DNA of 64,000 nucleotides. Origin: Aquimarina rhabdastrellae. GTDB lineage: Bacteria > Bacteroidota > Bacteroidia > Flavobacteriales > Flavobacteriaceae. The DNA is taken from contig CANDNT010000005.1 in NCBI GenBank assembly GCA_947387485.1, forward strand, positions 1 through 64,000, in the 5' to 3' direction. Both the position numbers and the translations under genes were made by a program. The notes beneath the pieces were generated by a model. It saw only the letters and a program-made list of their open reading frames with translations, did no database searches and was not told where the DNA came from. Of the stretch, positions 37,357-45,551 are shown piece by piece. How positions within the stretch are numbered: the first letter of the stretch is position 1; every line of letters begins with the position of its first letter.

Positions 37357-38433
37357 ATGAGTAAAAATTATTATGCAATTTTAATGGCAGGAGGAATAGG
37401 GTCAAGATTTTGGCCTGTAAGTACTTCAGAATTTCCTAAACAATTTCATGATATGTTAGGTACGGGAGAAACGTTGATTCAGCGTACATTTAAAAGATTA
37501 GCAAAATTAATTCCCGAAGAAAATATTTTTATTCTTACTAATGAGCGTTACAATGATTTAGTACTAGAGCAATTACCACAAATAGCACAAAGACAAGTGG
37601 TGACAGAGCCGGCAATGCGTAATACGGCACCATGTATATTATATGCTTCAATGAAGATTCAAAAAGAGAATCCAGATGCTGTTATGGTAGTAGCACCTAG
37701 TGATCATTGGATAGAAGATGAAGATGCATTTATAGTAAATCTAGAACACTCTTTTAAGGCATGTAGTCAAGAAGATATGTTAATGACCTTGGGTATAAAA
37801 CCTACTTTTCCCAATACTGGATATGGTTATATACAATATGAAGCAGTAGAAAATGCAATAAAAAAAGTATCACAGTTTACAGAAAAACCAGATTATGATA
37901 CAGCAAAGAAATTCTTAGCAGAAGGAAATTATTTATGGAATGCAGGGATTTTTATCTGGAGTGTAACGAGTATACTCAAAGCCTTTAAAGAGTATCAAGA
38001 TGAGATGACTTCTCTTTTTGCAAAGGGAGAAATACAATATAATACTGCCGAAGAAAAATCTTTTATAGATGAGCATTATCCACAAGCAGAAAATATTTCT
38101 ATTGATTATGCCATTTTAGAAAAGGCTTCAAATGTTTATGTGTTACCGGCAACATTTGACTGGAATGATTTGGGGACTTGGGGATCTCTATACGATAAGT
38201 TAGATAAACAAGAAGGAAATAATGCCGTAGTAAATGCACGAGTGTTATTAGAAGATGCAGAAGGAAATATGATTAGAACCGCTAATAATAAGGTAGTTGT
38301 GGTAGACGGTTTAAAAGATTATATTGTGGTAGATAAAGAAGATGTGCTTTTGATTTATCCAAAAGCTAAGGAGCAGGATATTAAAAAAGTATTAACAAAT
38401 GTAAAAACAACCTACGGAGATAAATACGCATAA
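37357..38433 (+). CDS. manC: Mannose-1-phosphate guanylyltransferase
   Basis: A 358-residue enzyme that makes GDP-mannose from mannose-1-phosphate and GTP for polysaccharides and glycoproteins. The start MAGGIGSRFWPVSTSEFPKQF has the GGxGxRxWP and FPKQ motifs, with VAPSDHW as the metal/nucleotide site and FTEKPDYDTAKKFLAEGNYLWNAGIF typical of the family. It lacks the C-terminal isomerase domain of the two-domain ManC. It lies between sprT-like and DUF389 genes with gaps of 10 and 4 bp. Confidence 0.93.
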   Translation: MSKNYYAILMAGGIGSRFWPVSTSEFPKQFHDMLGTGETLIQRTFKRLAKLIPEENIFILTNERYNDLVLEQLPQIAQRQVVTEPAMRNTAPCILYASMKIQKENPDAVMVVAPSDHWIEDEDAFIVNLEHSFKACSQEDMLMTLGIKPTFPNTGYGYIQYEAVENAIKKVSQFTEKPDYDTAKKFLAEGNYLWNAGIFIWSVTSILKAFKEYQDEMTSLFAKGEIQYNTAEEKSFIDEHYPQAENISIDYAILEKASNVYVLPATFDWNDLGTWGSLYDKLDKQEGNNAVVNARVLLEDAEGNMIRTANNKVVVVDGLKDYIVVDKEDVLLIYPKAKEQDIKKVLTNVKTTYGDKYA

Positions 38434-38437
38434 ATAT

Positions 38438-39940
38438 ATGTCAGAAGAAAATACAAATAATAATACCGATAATACAGAAGAAAATAAGCAAATACCACCA
38501 ACGCCAGAAGCAGAACAAGCTCAAGCAAAAAAGGTAGAAGAACAGAAGGAAGCAATAAAAAAAGATGCTAAAGGGTTATGGCTTAGTGCAACTACTTTTT
38601 TACATGAGTTATTAGATTTTAGACAAGATACAGATCGAGAGAGTACTATAGAATTAATCAAAGCAGATATCCCGTTTAAAGGAGCTACAGCTTGGATTTT
38701 AATTTGTTCGATTTTTGTGGCATCGATAGGGTTAAATGCAAATTCGATTCCAGTAGTGATCGGAGCCATGTTAATTTCGCCATTAATGGGGCCAATTTTA
38801 GGAATAGGATTATCCATTGCTATAAATGATATTGATACACTTCGTAAATCGTTAATCAATTTTGGAGTAATGATTGGTTTAAGTATCATTACGGCATTTC
38901 TTTTCTTTTATTTATTTCCGTTAAAAGAAGAATCTTCAGAGTTATTAGCACGAACTAGGCCAGATATACGAGATGTATTAATTGCGTTCTTTGGAGGAGC
39001 GGCATTGATTATTGCACGTACTAAAAAAGGAACAATAGCCAGTGTGATTTTTGGGGTAGCCATAGCAACAGCCTTAATGCCACCATTATGTACTGTAGGG
39101 TTTGGTCTAGCAATAGGTAAATATGAATATGCTTTAGGAGCATTGTATTTATTTACTATTAACACGATATTTATTGCACTAGCTACGTTTATAGTATTAA
39201 AACTACTACGTTTCCCTATGTTGCGTTATGCAAATTCTATAAGAAGAAAGCGTATTGCACAATTAGCATCGTTTGTAGCTATATTAGCAATGGTTCCTGC
39301 GGGAGTTACATTTTGGCACGTTTGGCAAACAAGTAATCTGGAAGGAGATATTCGCAACTATATCAAAGATGAAATTACAGCAAATGATAACCTCTATCTA
39401 TATAAGCATACATATGACTTAAATGATAAAGTATTGCGTTTATATTTCAGTGGAGAAATTTCTGAAGTGACCGAAAGTGATTTGCGAAAAGAATTAATAG
39501 ATTATAAATATATTCAAGATTTTAAGTTGGATATTAATGGTAATAAAGCTAGAGGGATAGATCAAGTATCAAAAGCTTATGATCGCGCCATTGTAGAAAT
39601 TGAACGAATGGAAGTGAGAAATAAAAACCTTGAAAAAACGATAGACAGTCTTAGTAGTCAGATAGTACAATTAAAAAGTCAATTGGCAGTTAAAGATAAT
39701 AACGGTGGAGTAATACCATTTAATGTAATTGCTAAAGACGCTAAAATTAGATTTTCAGGTTTAGAAACTATAGGTTTTGCAAAAGTACTAAGATCTAATT
39801 TTCTTAAGGTTGATACAGTAGCTGTGATCTTTCCTAAATGGAAATCTTCTGTACCAGATAGTATTATTCCTATAGAAAATGTAAAGCTTAAAGGCTGGAT
39901 TAAGAGTGAGTTAAAGGTGGGTGAGCTAGAAGTGCATTAA
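38438..39940 (+). CDS. DUF389 family membrane protein
   Basis: A 500-residue inner-membrane protein. The hydrophilic N-terminal ~70 residues (acidic, Gln/Glu-rich) lead into six or so membrane segments starting at about residue 85 (AWILICSIFVASIGLNANSIPVVIGAMLISPLMGPILGIGLSIAI, the DUF389 core), followed by a C-terminal soluble part of ~200 residues with a coiled-coil segment (RNKNLEKTIDSLSSQIVQLKSQLA). The family function is unknown. It begins 4 bp after manC; co-transcription is likely but a shared pathway is not implied. Confidence 0.85.
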   Translation: MSEENTNNNTDNTEENKQIPPTPEAEQAQAKKVEEQKEAIKKDAKGLWLSATTFLHELLDFRQDTDRESTIELIKADIPFKGATAWILICSIFVASIGLNANSIPVVIGAMLISPLMGPILGIGLSIAINDIDTLRKSLINFGVMIGLSIITAFLFFYLFPLKEESSELLARTRPDIRDVLIAFFGGAALIIARTKKGTIASVIFGVAIATALMPPLCTVGFGLAIGKYEYALGALYLFTINTIFIALATFIVLKLLRFPMLRYANSIRRKRIAQLASFVAILAMVPAGVTFWHVWQTSNLEGDIRNYIKDEITANDNLYLYKHTYDLNDKVLRLYFSGEISEVTESDLRKELIDYKYIQDFKLDINGNKARGIDQVSKAYDRAIVEIERMEVRNKNLEKTIDSLSSQIVQLKSQLAVKDNNGGVIPFNVIAKDAKIRFSGLETIGFAKVLRSNFLKVDTVAVIFPKWKSSVPDSIIPIENVKLKGWIKSELKVGELEVH

Positions 39941-40035
39941 AAAAATAATATTTTTTTAATGTTTGATGTAATAAAATCGAAAAAAACTCGTCTACATAGA
40001 TATAAAGATGAAATAATACATAAGACTTTAAAATA

Positions 40036-40130
40036 TACTCAATAGAGTAACGACTACAAACAGTTTCATAACATAACTGTTCGTTTTTTGATTGATGAAT
40101 GGACCTCCGGCTGATTACCGGAGGTTTTCA
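40036..40130 (+). ncRNA. Possible structured RNA or 3' UTR with three hairpins
   Basis: Three hairpins in a row: TACTC-AATA-GAGTA (40036-40049), AACAGTT / AACTGTT (40059-40081) and a G+C-rich terminator ACCTCCGG / CCGGAGGT (40103-40124) followed by T residues. They could be the 3' untranslated end of the DUF389 transcript or a separate small RNA. I found no promoter that decides this. Confidence 0.35.
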
Positions 40131-40170
40131 TTTTATATAGGATACAATAAGGATTCAAAATAATAGGATA

Positions 40171-40206
40171 AACAAAAGGCTCAGAAATTTTCTGAGCCTT
40201 TGTTTT
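40171..40206 (-). terminator. Terminator of the mlaE-mlaF unit
   Basis: AAAGGCTCAGAAA / TTTCTGAGCCTTT with T-run on the minus strand, just after the ATP-binding protein gene. Confidence 0.85.
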
Positions 40207-40223
40207 ATATGAATTAAAGTATT

Positions 40224-40988
40224 TTATAAACCTTTTAATTGTGCATCTCTTACTTTTTTAAATAAGTTAGAAGAATAAACAAAATCAGTAACAGCTTTAT
40301 TGTCGGTTTTAAAGATCTGAGATTTATCTCCTTCCCATTCAAGAAAACCTTTTTGTAAGAATACAATCTTTTCACCAATTTCCATAACAGAGTTCATATC
40401 ATGAGTATTGATTACAGTTGTGATATCATATTCTTCTGTAATTTCTTTGATGAGGTTATCAATTACAATAGCTGTCCTTGGGTCAAGACCAGAGTTAGGC
40501 TCATCACAAAATAAATATTTAGGATGCGTTACAATAGCTCGTGCAATGGCAACACGCTTTTGCATACCACCACTAATCTCAGACGGTAGTTTTTTTTCTG
40601 CATTTTCTAGATTAACACGTTTAAGTACGGTATAAACACGCTCTAGCATTTCCTCTTTTGATTGTTTGGTAAACATTTGTAAAGGAAACATTACGTTTTC
40701 TTCAACAGTCATGGAATCAAATAACGCACTACCTTGAAAAACCATTCCCATCTGTTCACGTAGATTTCGCTGTTGCTCAATATTTAAATCAGAATAAGTA
40801 GCACCATCATAGCATATACTACCTTGTTCTGGAGTGAATAACCCTAATAAACATTTTAAAAAAACTGTTTTACCACTACCACTAGTACCTATGATAAGAT
40901 TTGTTTTACCTCTTTCAAAAGTAGTTGTGATTCCTTTTAAGATGGCTTCACCATTAAACCCCTTATGTAAATTAGTAACTTCTATCAT
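40224..40988 (-). CDS. ABC transporter ATP-binding protein (MlaF-like)
   Basis: A 254-residue ATPase from ATG 40988 (MIEVTNLHKGFNG); a longer frame from 41048 adds 20 residues that overlap the permease gene and lack family character. Walker A is IIGTSGSGKTVFLK, signature SEISGGMQKRVAIARAI, Walker B KYLFCDEPNSGLDP and the H-loop is in INTHDM. The QKR in the signature is typical of MlaF/Ttg2A. Its ATG overlaps the permease TAA by one base (40988). It should drive lipid transport between membranes together with the permease and an MCE protein encoded elsewhere. Confidence 0.93.
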   Translation of the reverse strand: MIEVTNLHKGFNGEAILKGITTTFERGKTNLIIGTSGSGKTVFLKCLLGLFTPEQGSICYDGATYSDLNIEQQRNLREQMGMVFQGSALFDSMTVEENVMFPLQMFTKQSKEEMLERVYTVLKRVNLENAEKKLPSEISGGMQKRVAIARAIVTHPKYLFCDEPNSGLDPRTAIVIDNLIKEITEEYDITTVINTHDMNSVMEIGEKIVFLQKGFLEWEGDKSQIFKTDNKAVTDFVYSSNLFKKVRDAQLKGL

Positions 40989-41725
40989 TAGCTTAAAAGT
41001 AATTGAGTTAATATGTAGTTGGCAATAATGATTACTACTGTAGTCCATACAAAGGCAGTAGTACTAGCTTTACCTACCTCTAGAGCACCACCTTTCATAT
41101 AATAACCATGAAACGAAGGAATAGTAGCTAATAAAAAAGAAAATATAGCAGTTTTAATAAAGGCATAGACTAAGTGATACGAAATAAACTCCTCTTGTAA
41201 TCCCGTAATAAAATCTATACTAGATAAGAATCCACCATAAACACCAGCGATATATGCACCTAGAATTCCTACAAACATTGCAATAGCAATGACAAAAGGA
41301 TACATAAACATGGCTATGATTTTAGGGAAAACCAGATAATTAAGAGAATTAATACCCATAACTTCAAGAGCATCAATTTGCTCTGTTACTCGCATAGTAC
41401 CAATACTAGAAGTAATAAACGAACCTACTTTACCCGCCATAATAACTGATAAAAAAGTAGGGGCAAATTCAAGTATAATAGATTGTCTTGAAGCAAATCC
41501 AATTAATTGTTTTGGGATTAATGGATTAGTTAAGTTTAAAGCAGTTTGTATTGCAACTACAGCTCCGATAAAGAAAGCTAGAAACACAGTGATTCCCAAA
41601 GAGCCTAGTATAAGGTCATCTATTTCTTTAAGAATTAAGTTTCGCAATACAGATCCTTTGGTCATTCGACTAAAGACTCCTTTTAACATCAAAAAATAAC
41701 GACCAATATCGTCTAAATAAAACAT
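40988..41725 (-). CDS. MlaE family ABC transporter permease
   Basis: A 245-residue inner-membrane permease with five to six segments. LGITVFLAFFIGAVVAIQTALN, GFASRQSIILEFAPTFLSVIMAGKVGSFITSSIGTMRVTEQIDALEVMGINSLNYLVFPKI and the C-terminal region are the MlaE core; the segment GTMRVTEQIDALEVMG is its hallmark and acts as the coupling helix. It is the first gene of a two-gene operon with the MlaF-like ATPase. The substrate-binding MCE protein is not in the window. Confidence 0.94.
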   Translation of the reverse strand: MFYLDDIGRYFLMLKGVFSRMTKGSVLRNLILKEIDDLILGSLGITVFLAFFIGAVVAIQTALNLTNPLIPKQLIGFASRQSIILEFAPTFLSVIMAGKVGSFITSSIGTMRVTEQIDALEVMGINSLNYLVFPKIIAMFMYPFVIAIAMFVGILGAYIAGVYGGFLSSIDFITGLQEEFISYHLVYAFIKTAIFSFLLATIPSFHGYYMKGGALEVGKASTTAFVWTTVVIIIANYILTQLLLS

Positions 41726-41915
41726 ATATCTGTAGCTAAAGTATAGGGCTAAAATAGAAAAAATATTAAGGACTTATTGTAGAGACTACTTTAAAATTTC
41801 TTAAAACACTAGAATCGAATTTAAACAATAAGAGTACAGCTTATGATAAATTGAATAAAGAATCCTTCTTTTTAGTTAAGGGCTTTAACATTTTAATAAA
41901 GATATTCACCAAGAG

Positions 41916-41937
41916 TTATAGTACATTTGTACTATAA
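41916..41937. promoter_or_regulatory. 22-bp palindrome over the pafA -7 element
   Basis: TTATAGTACA-TT-TGTACTATAA is a perfect 10-bp inverted repeat. The TACATTTG inside it (41922-41929) matches TAnnTTTG, so a protein binding here would cover the promoter. The ATG of pafA is 14 bp downstream. The -33 position reads AGA, so the promoter is weak or regulated. Confidence 0.5.
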
Positions 41938-41950
41938 AATTTAGATTACC

Positions 41951-43603
41951 ATGCTTAAAAAACTATTTACAGCACTGTTCCTTACAACACTTACAATACA
42001 ATGTAAAGCGCAGCAGGCACCATTAACAACAGTTAATACAGATGTGCCTAAGTTAGTTGTAGGAGTAGTCGTTGATCAAATGAGATATGATTACTTAACT
42101 CGTTTTTATGACCGTTTTGGAGACGAGGGATTCAAACGAATGATGAACGAAGGATTTAACTGTAAAAACAATCATTTTAATTATATACCTACATATACAG
42201 GACCTGGACATGCTTCGGTTTATACAGGAACAACACCTCAAATACATGGAGTGATTTCTAATACATGGTATGATAAGTTTAAAGATGAAGAGGTTTATTG
42301 CGCTTCAGATAATAATGTTAATCCTATTGGAACTGAAGATAGAGCAGGGAAGATGTCTCCACATCGATTAAAAACGATGACTGTAGCAGATCAAAATAGA
42401 TTGCATACACAAATGAGAGGTAAAACGATTGGTATTTCATTAAAGGATCGTGGAGCGATTTTACCAGCAGGTCATACTGCAAATGCAGCATATTGGTTTC
42501 TTGGAAAGAATGAAGGGAAGTGGATTACAAGTTCTCATTACATGAAAAAACTTCCAAAATGGGTATCAAATTTTAATACTTCTAAGAAAGCGGATAGTTA
42601 CCTTAAAGAATGGAATACGTTATACGATATAAAGACCTATAAAGAAAGTGGAACAGATTCAAATACTTTTGAAGGAGGTTTTGAAGGAAAAGAAACAGCT
42701 ACTTTTCCGTATGACTTAAAAAAGTTGAAAGATAAGAATAAAGGATATAGTATTATAAAATCTACACCTTATGGAAATAGTTTAACTGCTGATTTTGCTT
42801 TGGCAGCAGTAGACGGAGAAGATTTAGGAAAAGATACCGATACAGATTTTTTAACAGTAAGTTTTTCAAGTACAGATTATGTAGGACATAATTTTGGTGT
42901 AAACTCAAAAGAGCTTGAAGATACATATTTAAGATTAGATCAAGATTTAGCAAGATTATTAACAGGTTTAGATGCCAAAGTAGGTAAAGGAAATTATACA
43001 GTGTTTTTAACAGCAGATCATGGTGCTGTTCATGTACCAGCATATTTAAAATCAGTGAAAATACCAGCAGGGTATATCAATATTGATGATTTAAAAGCAA
43101 AAGTAAATAATTATGTTAAAGAGACTTTTGGAGAAGAAAAGTTGATCAAAAAAATATTGAACAATCAAGTGTTTTTTAATTACGAAATACTAGCGGAGAA
43201 AAAAATTGATCATGAAAAACTTCAAAATGTAGTCTCACATTTCTTATTACAGCAAGAGAAAGTGAGTTATACATTTACAAGAGAGCAATTAGAAACTGGA
43301 AATTATACAATAGGATTACCATATTTGATTCAGAAAGGGTTTAATCAAAAGAGAAGTGGAGATGTTATATTTGTATTTGATCCTGCTGTGATTTACTCAT
43401 TTTATGAAACAGGAACAACACACGGAAGCGGAATGAATTATGATACTCATGTGCCTCTTTTATTTTATGGAAATGGAATTAAAAAAGGAGGTACAGTTAC
43501 CAAAACTAAAATAACAGATATAGCACCTACTATTTCTGCCTTATTAGGTATTTCTTTTCCTAATGGAGCAACAGGAGATGTTTTGCCTTTTGTTTTAAAA
43601 TAG
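41951..43603 (+). CDS. pafA: Alkaline phosphatase PafA-type
   Basis: A 550-residue exported phosphomonoesterase. Signal MLKKLFTALFLTTLTIQCKAQ, then VVGVVVDQMRYDYL (metal-binding Asp) and YIPTYTGPGHASVYTGT with the catalytic Thr of the PafA family. STDYVGHNFGVNS and TADHGAVHVP hold further metal ligands, and THGSGMNYDTHVPLLFYG the last His. PafA releases phosphate from many organic phosphates, even at high phosphate levels, in flavobacteria. It lacks a T9SS domain, so it is likely periplasmic or surface-bound; the signal ends in QCKAQ, so a lipid anchor is possible. Confidence 0.93.
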   Translation: MLKKLFTALFLTTLTIQCKAQQAPLTTVNTDVPKLVVGVVVDQMRYDYLTRFYDRFGDEGFKRMMNEGFNCKNNHFNYIPTYTGPGHASVYTGTTPQIHGVISNTWYDKFKDEEVYCASDNNVNPIGTEDRAGKMSPHRLKTMTVADQNRLHTQMRGKTIGISLKDRGAILPAGHTANAAYWFLGKNEGKWITSSHYMKKLPKWVSNFNTSKKADSYLKEWNTLYDIKTYKESGTDSNTFEGGFEGKETATFPYDLKKLKDKNKGYSIIKSTPYGNSLTADFALAAVDGEDLGKDTDTDFLTVSFSSTDYVGHNFGVNSKELEDTYLRLDQDLARLLTGLDAKVGKGNYTVFLTADHGAVHVPAYLKSVKIPAGYINIDDLKAKVNNYVKETFGEEKLIKKILNNQVFFNYEILAEKKIDHEKLQNVVSHFLLQQEKVSYTFTREQLETGNYTIGLPYLIQKGFNQKRSGDVIFVFDPAVIYSFYETGTTHGSGMNYDTHVPLLFYGNGIKKGGTVTKTKITDIAPTISALLGISFPNGATGDVLPFVLK

Positions 43604-43623
43604 ATAATATACCTATGATATAA

Positions 43624-43656
43624 TAAAAAAGAGAAGGGGAACCTTCTCTTTTTTTA
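43624..43656. terminator. Bidirectional terminator after pafA
   Basis: AAAAAAGAGAAGG-GGAA-CCTTCTCTTTTTTT; strong stem with T-run between pafA (plus) and the glycosyltransferase (minus). Confidence 0.9.
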
Positions 43657-43662
43657 TACTAA

Positions 43663-44514
43663 TTACTTAAAAATTTTTGCTTTGATTTTTGACCATCTTA
43701 ACTGGCGGATAAAAGCCCCTTCTTCTTTGGAAACTAAAAAGTCTTGATATTTTTTTTTTGCTTTTAAAAAACCAAGAATATAATCAATAATAAGTTTGGG
43801 ACGCTTTTTTAATAAAGCTAGTTTTACTGAGGCAATAGCAGTAAGAATAAAACCATATCTCATTTTATAAAAAGCTTCTCCTTGTTTGTACTTAGCCTTT
43901 GGATTATATGTATTCCCTGTCGGTTTAAGATGTTTTACGTGTAGTGACTCATCTGTAACAATTTGCCAATTGTGATATTGTGCCAATAATTCATCAATAG
44001 TATCCCATCCCATTGCACGTTTTAAACCACCGATTTGAACGAAACATTCTTTTCGATAAGCTTTTAATGCGCCTCTAATATGGTCTTTATTAGTTAAGTT
44101 TTCTAAAACCCAATCTTGACCTGATGCGATATAACAAAAACCGCCAGCCATACCTACTTTAGAGTTAGTTTTAAATAAAGAAACTATAGTAGCTAGATAA
44201 TTTTCTGGAAAAATAAGATCAGCATCAAATTTACAGATAAGATCATAATCTTGATCCAAAGAATCATAACCGTGATAAAAAGCGTTAATAACTTTACTAC
44301 CTGGTAGATGTACAGCAGCAGTTGTGGTATTTATATAAGATATATTAGCATGTTTTGAACTAAATTCTTGTAAAACATCCTCTGTAGTATCTGTTGAATT
44401 ATCATTGACAACTACTATTTTAGAAGCAGGATAAGATTGTGCAACTAATGAACTTAGGGTTTTCCCAATTAAATGAGCTTCATTATGTGCAGGAATAACA
44501 ATGTAAATCTTCAT
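43663..44514 (-). CDS. Glycosyltransferase family 2
   Basis: A 283-residue GT-A fold transferase. IVIPAHNEAHLIGKTLSSLVAQSYPASKIVVVNDNSTDTT gives the nucleotide-sugar site and CKFDADLIF the DxD metal motif. RGALKAYRKECFVQIGG and GWDTIDELLA come from the acceptor region. The acceptor is unknown. It is co-directional with the methyltransferase gene upstream (44527-45054, gap 12 bp), so they probably belong to one glycan-modification operon. A short hydrophobic stretch (FILTAIASVKLALLKK) may touch the membrane. Confidence 0.87.
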   Translation of the reverse strand: MKIYIVIPAHNEAHLIGKTLSSLVAQSYPASKIVVVNDNSTDTTEDVLQEFSSKHANISYINTTTAAVHLPGSKVINAFYHGYDSLDQDYDLICKFDADLIFPENYLATIVSLFKTNSKVGMAGGFCYIASGQDWVLENLTNKDHIRGALKAYRKECFVQIGGLKRAMGWDTIDELLAQYHNWQIVTDESLHVKHLKPTGNTYNPKAKYKQGEAFYKMRYGFILTAIASVKLALLKKRPKLIIDYILGFLKAKKKYQDFLVSKEEGAFIRQLRWSKIKAKIFK

Positions 44515-44526
44515 AGATAATAAAAA

Positions 44527-45054
44527 TTAAGAAGAAATACGTTCTGCATAGACAATATAATATCTAGGTGTAAATAACCTTAAAAGAGGACGTAAACCTA
44601 GTTTTTTTACAGGGTGAGTCCATTGCTCTCGAGCAATAATTTTCCACCCAGCTTTTTCAAGTAACCAATCAAATTGCCAATCTTCAAACTCGTGATAATG
44701 ACGATCCCATGGATCTGTTTTACTTCGATATGCAGGAGCAAACCATAATTTTAAAGGTACAGAGGCTACTAGTTTGTCTGCTTTAATAGCTTTGAGCGTG
44801 TTAAAAGGTGCAATAAGATGTTCAAAAATTTCAAAAGCAGTAACGATTTCTGCATCTGTATTAGATACTGCTGTGATATCTAAATCAAGATCTTCTCCTT
44901 GAGTATTTGTAACTGTATATCCTTCTTTTTCCATAAAATCAACAAAAGGATTACGTACACCTAAATCCAAAACTGATGATGGAGCAGGAGCATGTTTACG
45001 TAAAAATGACAAGGTATTCTGAAACCTTTTATGAGGAAAAGTGCCTTCGTACAT
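44527..45054 (-). CDS. Class I SAM-dependent methyltransferase
   Basis: A 175-residue small methyltransferase. PSSVLDLGVRNPFVDFM is the SAM-binding motif I (a VLDLG-x-x-x form), with DLDLDITAV at motif II and AFEIFEHLIAPFNTL matching the EHL pattern after motif IV. It lacks an extra substrate domain, so its target (sugar, lipid or small molecule) is unknown. Its pairing with a glycosyltransferase suggests a glycan or lipid target (inference). Followed downstream on minus by the GT gene. Confidence 0.83.
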   Translation of the reverse strand: MYEGTFPHKRFQNTLSFLRKHAPAPSSVLDLGVRNPFVDFMEKEGYTVTNTQGEDLDLDITAVSNTDAEIVTAFEIFEHLIAPFNTLKAIKADKLVASVPLKLWFAPAYRSKTDPWDRHYHEFEDWQFDWLLEKAGWKIIAREQWTHPVKKLGLRPLLRLFTPRYYIVYAERISS

Positions 45055-45100
45055 AAATAAAGATCTTTTATTAAGGTGTAAAAATAGCTAATTATGAAGA

Positions 45101-45481
45101 TTAACGAAGTGAAGGGGTATTTATTTTTACACGAATTACTGTCGCAATAGATAAAGCGCGGGTTTTTGCTAAGTCTGCTTTTTCTCCTTTAAAAAGTTCA
45201 TCCACAGTAGTGTTGAATAAAGATAGCCATCGCTCAAAATGTATAGTTTGTATGACTTTTTGAGAATGGATGTTTTGATGTATTTGTAATACATTTTTTT
45301 TATAAGCCCCTGTGTAAAATAATTGTTGTTCCCAGAAATCAGTAATATGAGGTAAATGTGCTTCTAAGTCGATTTGGGCAATTTCTGTAAAGAAAGAACC
45401 AATAGAAGGATCATTTAAGGCCTTTTGGTAAAAATTACGAAGTAATAAAGTGATATCTTCTCTAGAATGGATGTCTTTCAT
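45101..45481 (-). CDS. Group III truncated haemoglobin
   Basis: A 126-residue globin of the group III type. LLRNFYQKALNDPSIGSFFTEIAQ is the N-terminal helix region, HLPHITDFWEQQLFYTGAYKKN carries the distal-pocket residues, and NIHSQKVIQTIHFERWLSLFNTTV includes the proximal His (HF). It may bind oxygen, nitric oxide or a related ligand and help with redox stress; the precise role in flavobacteria is not known. It lies between the methyltransferase and gcvP genes, all on minus, and is followed by gcvP's own terminator upstream, so it is separately transcribed. Confidence 0.9.
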   Translation of the reverse strand: MKDIHSREDITLLLRNFYQKALNDPSIGSFFTEIAQIDLEAHLPHITDFWEQQLFYTGAYKKNVLQIHQNIHSQKVIQTIHFERWLSLFNTTVDELFKGEKADLAKTRALSIATVIRVKINTPSLR

Positions 45482-45500
45482 TAAAACAAAAATAAATAAA

Positions 45501-45530
45501 AAAACAGGTAACCTATAGATTACCTGTTTT
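45501..45530 (-). terminator. Terminator of gcvP
   Basis: AAAACAGGTAA / TTACCTGTTTT with an 8-base loop; T-rich on the minus side. It separates gcvP from the truncated-haemoglobin gene. Confidence 0.85.
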
Positions 45531-45551
45531 GATATATAAAATAAAAGATGT

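Noticed and set aside
40989..41048. Twenty-residue extension of the MlaF-like ATPase
   Set aside because: Lies inside the permease gene; ATG 40988 overlaps the permease stop and gives the family N-terminus.
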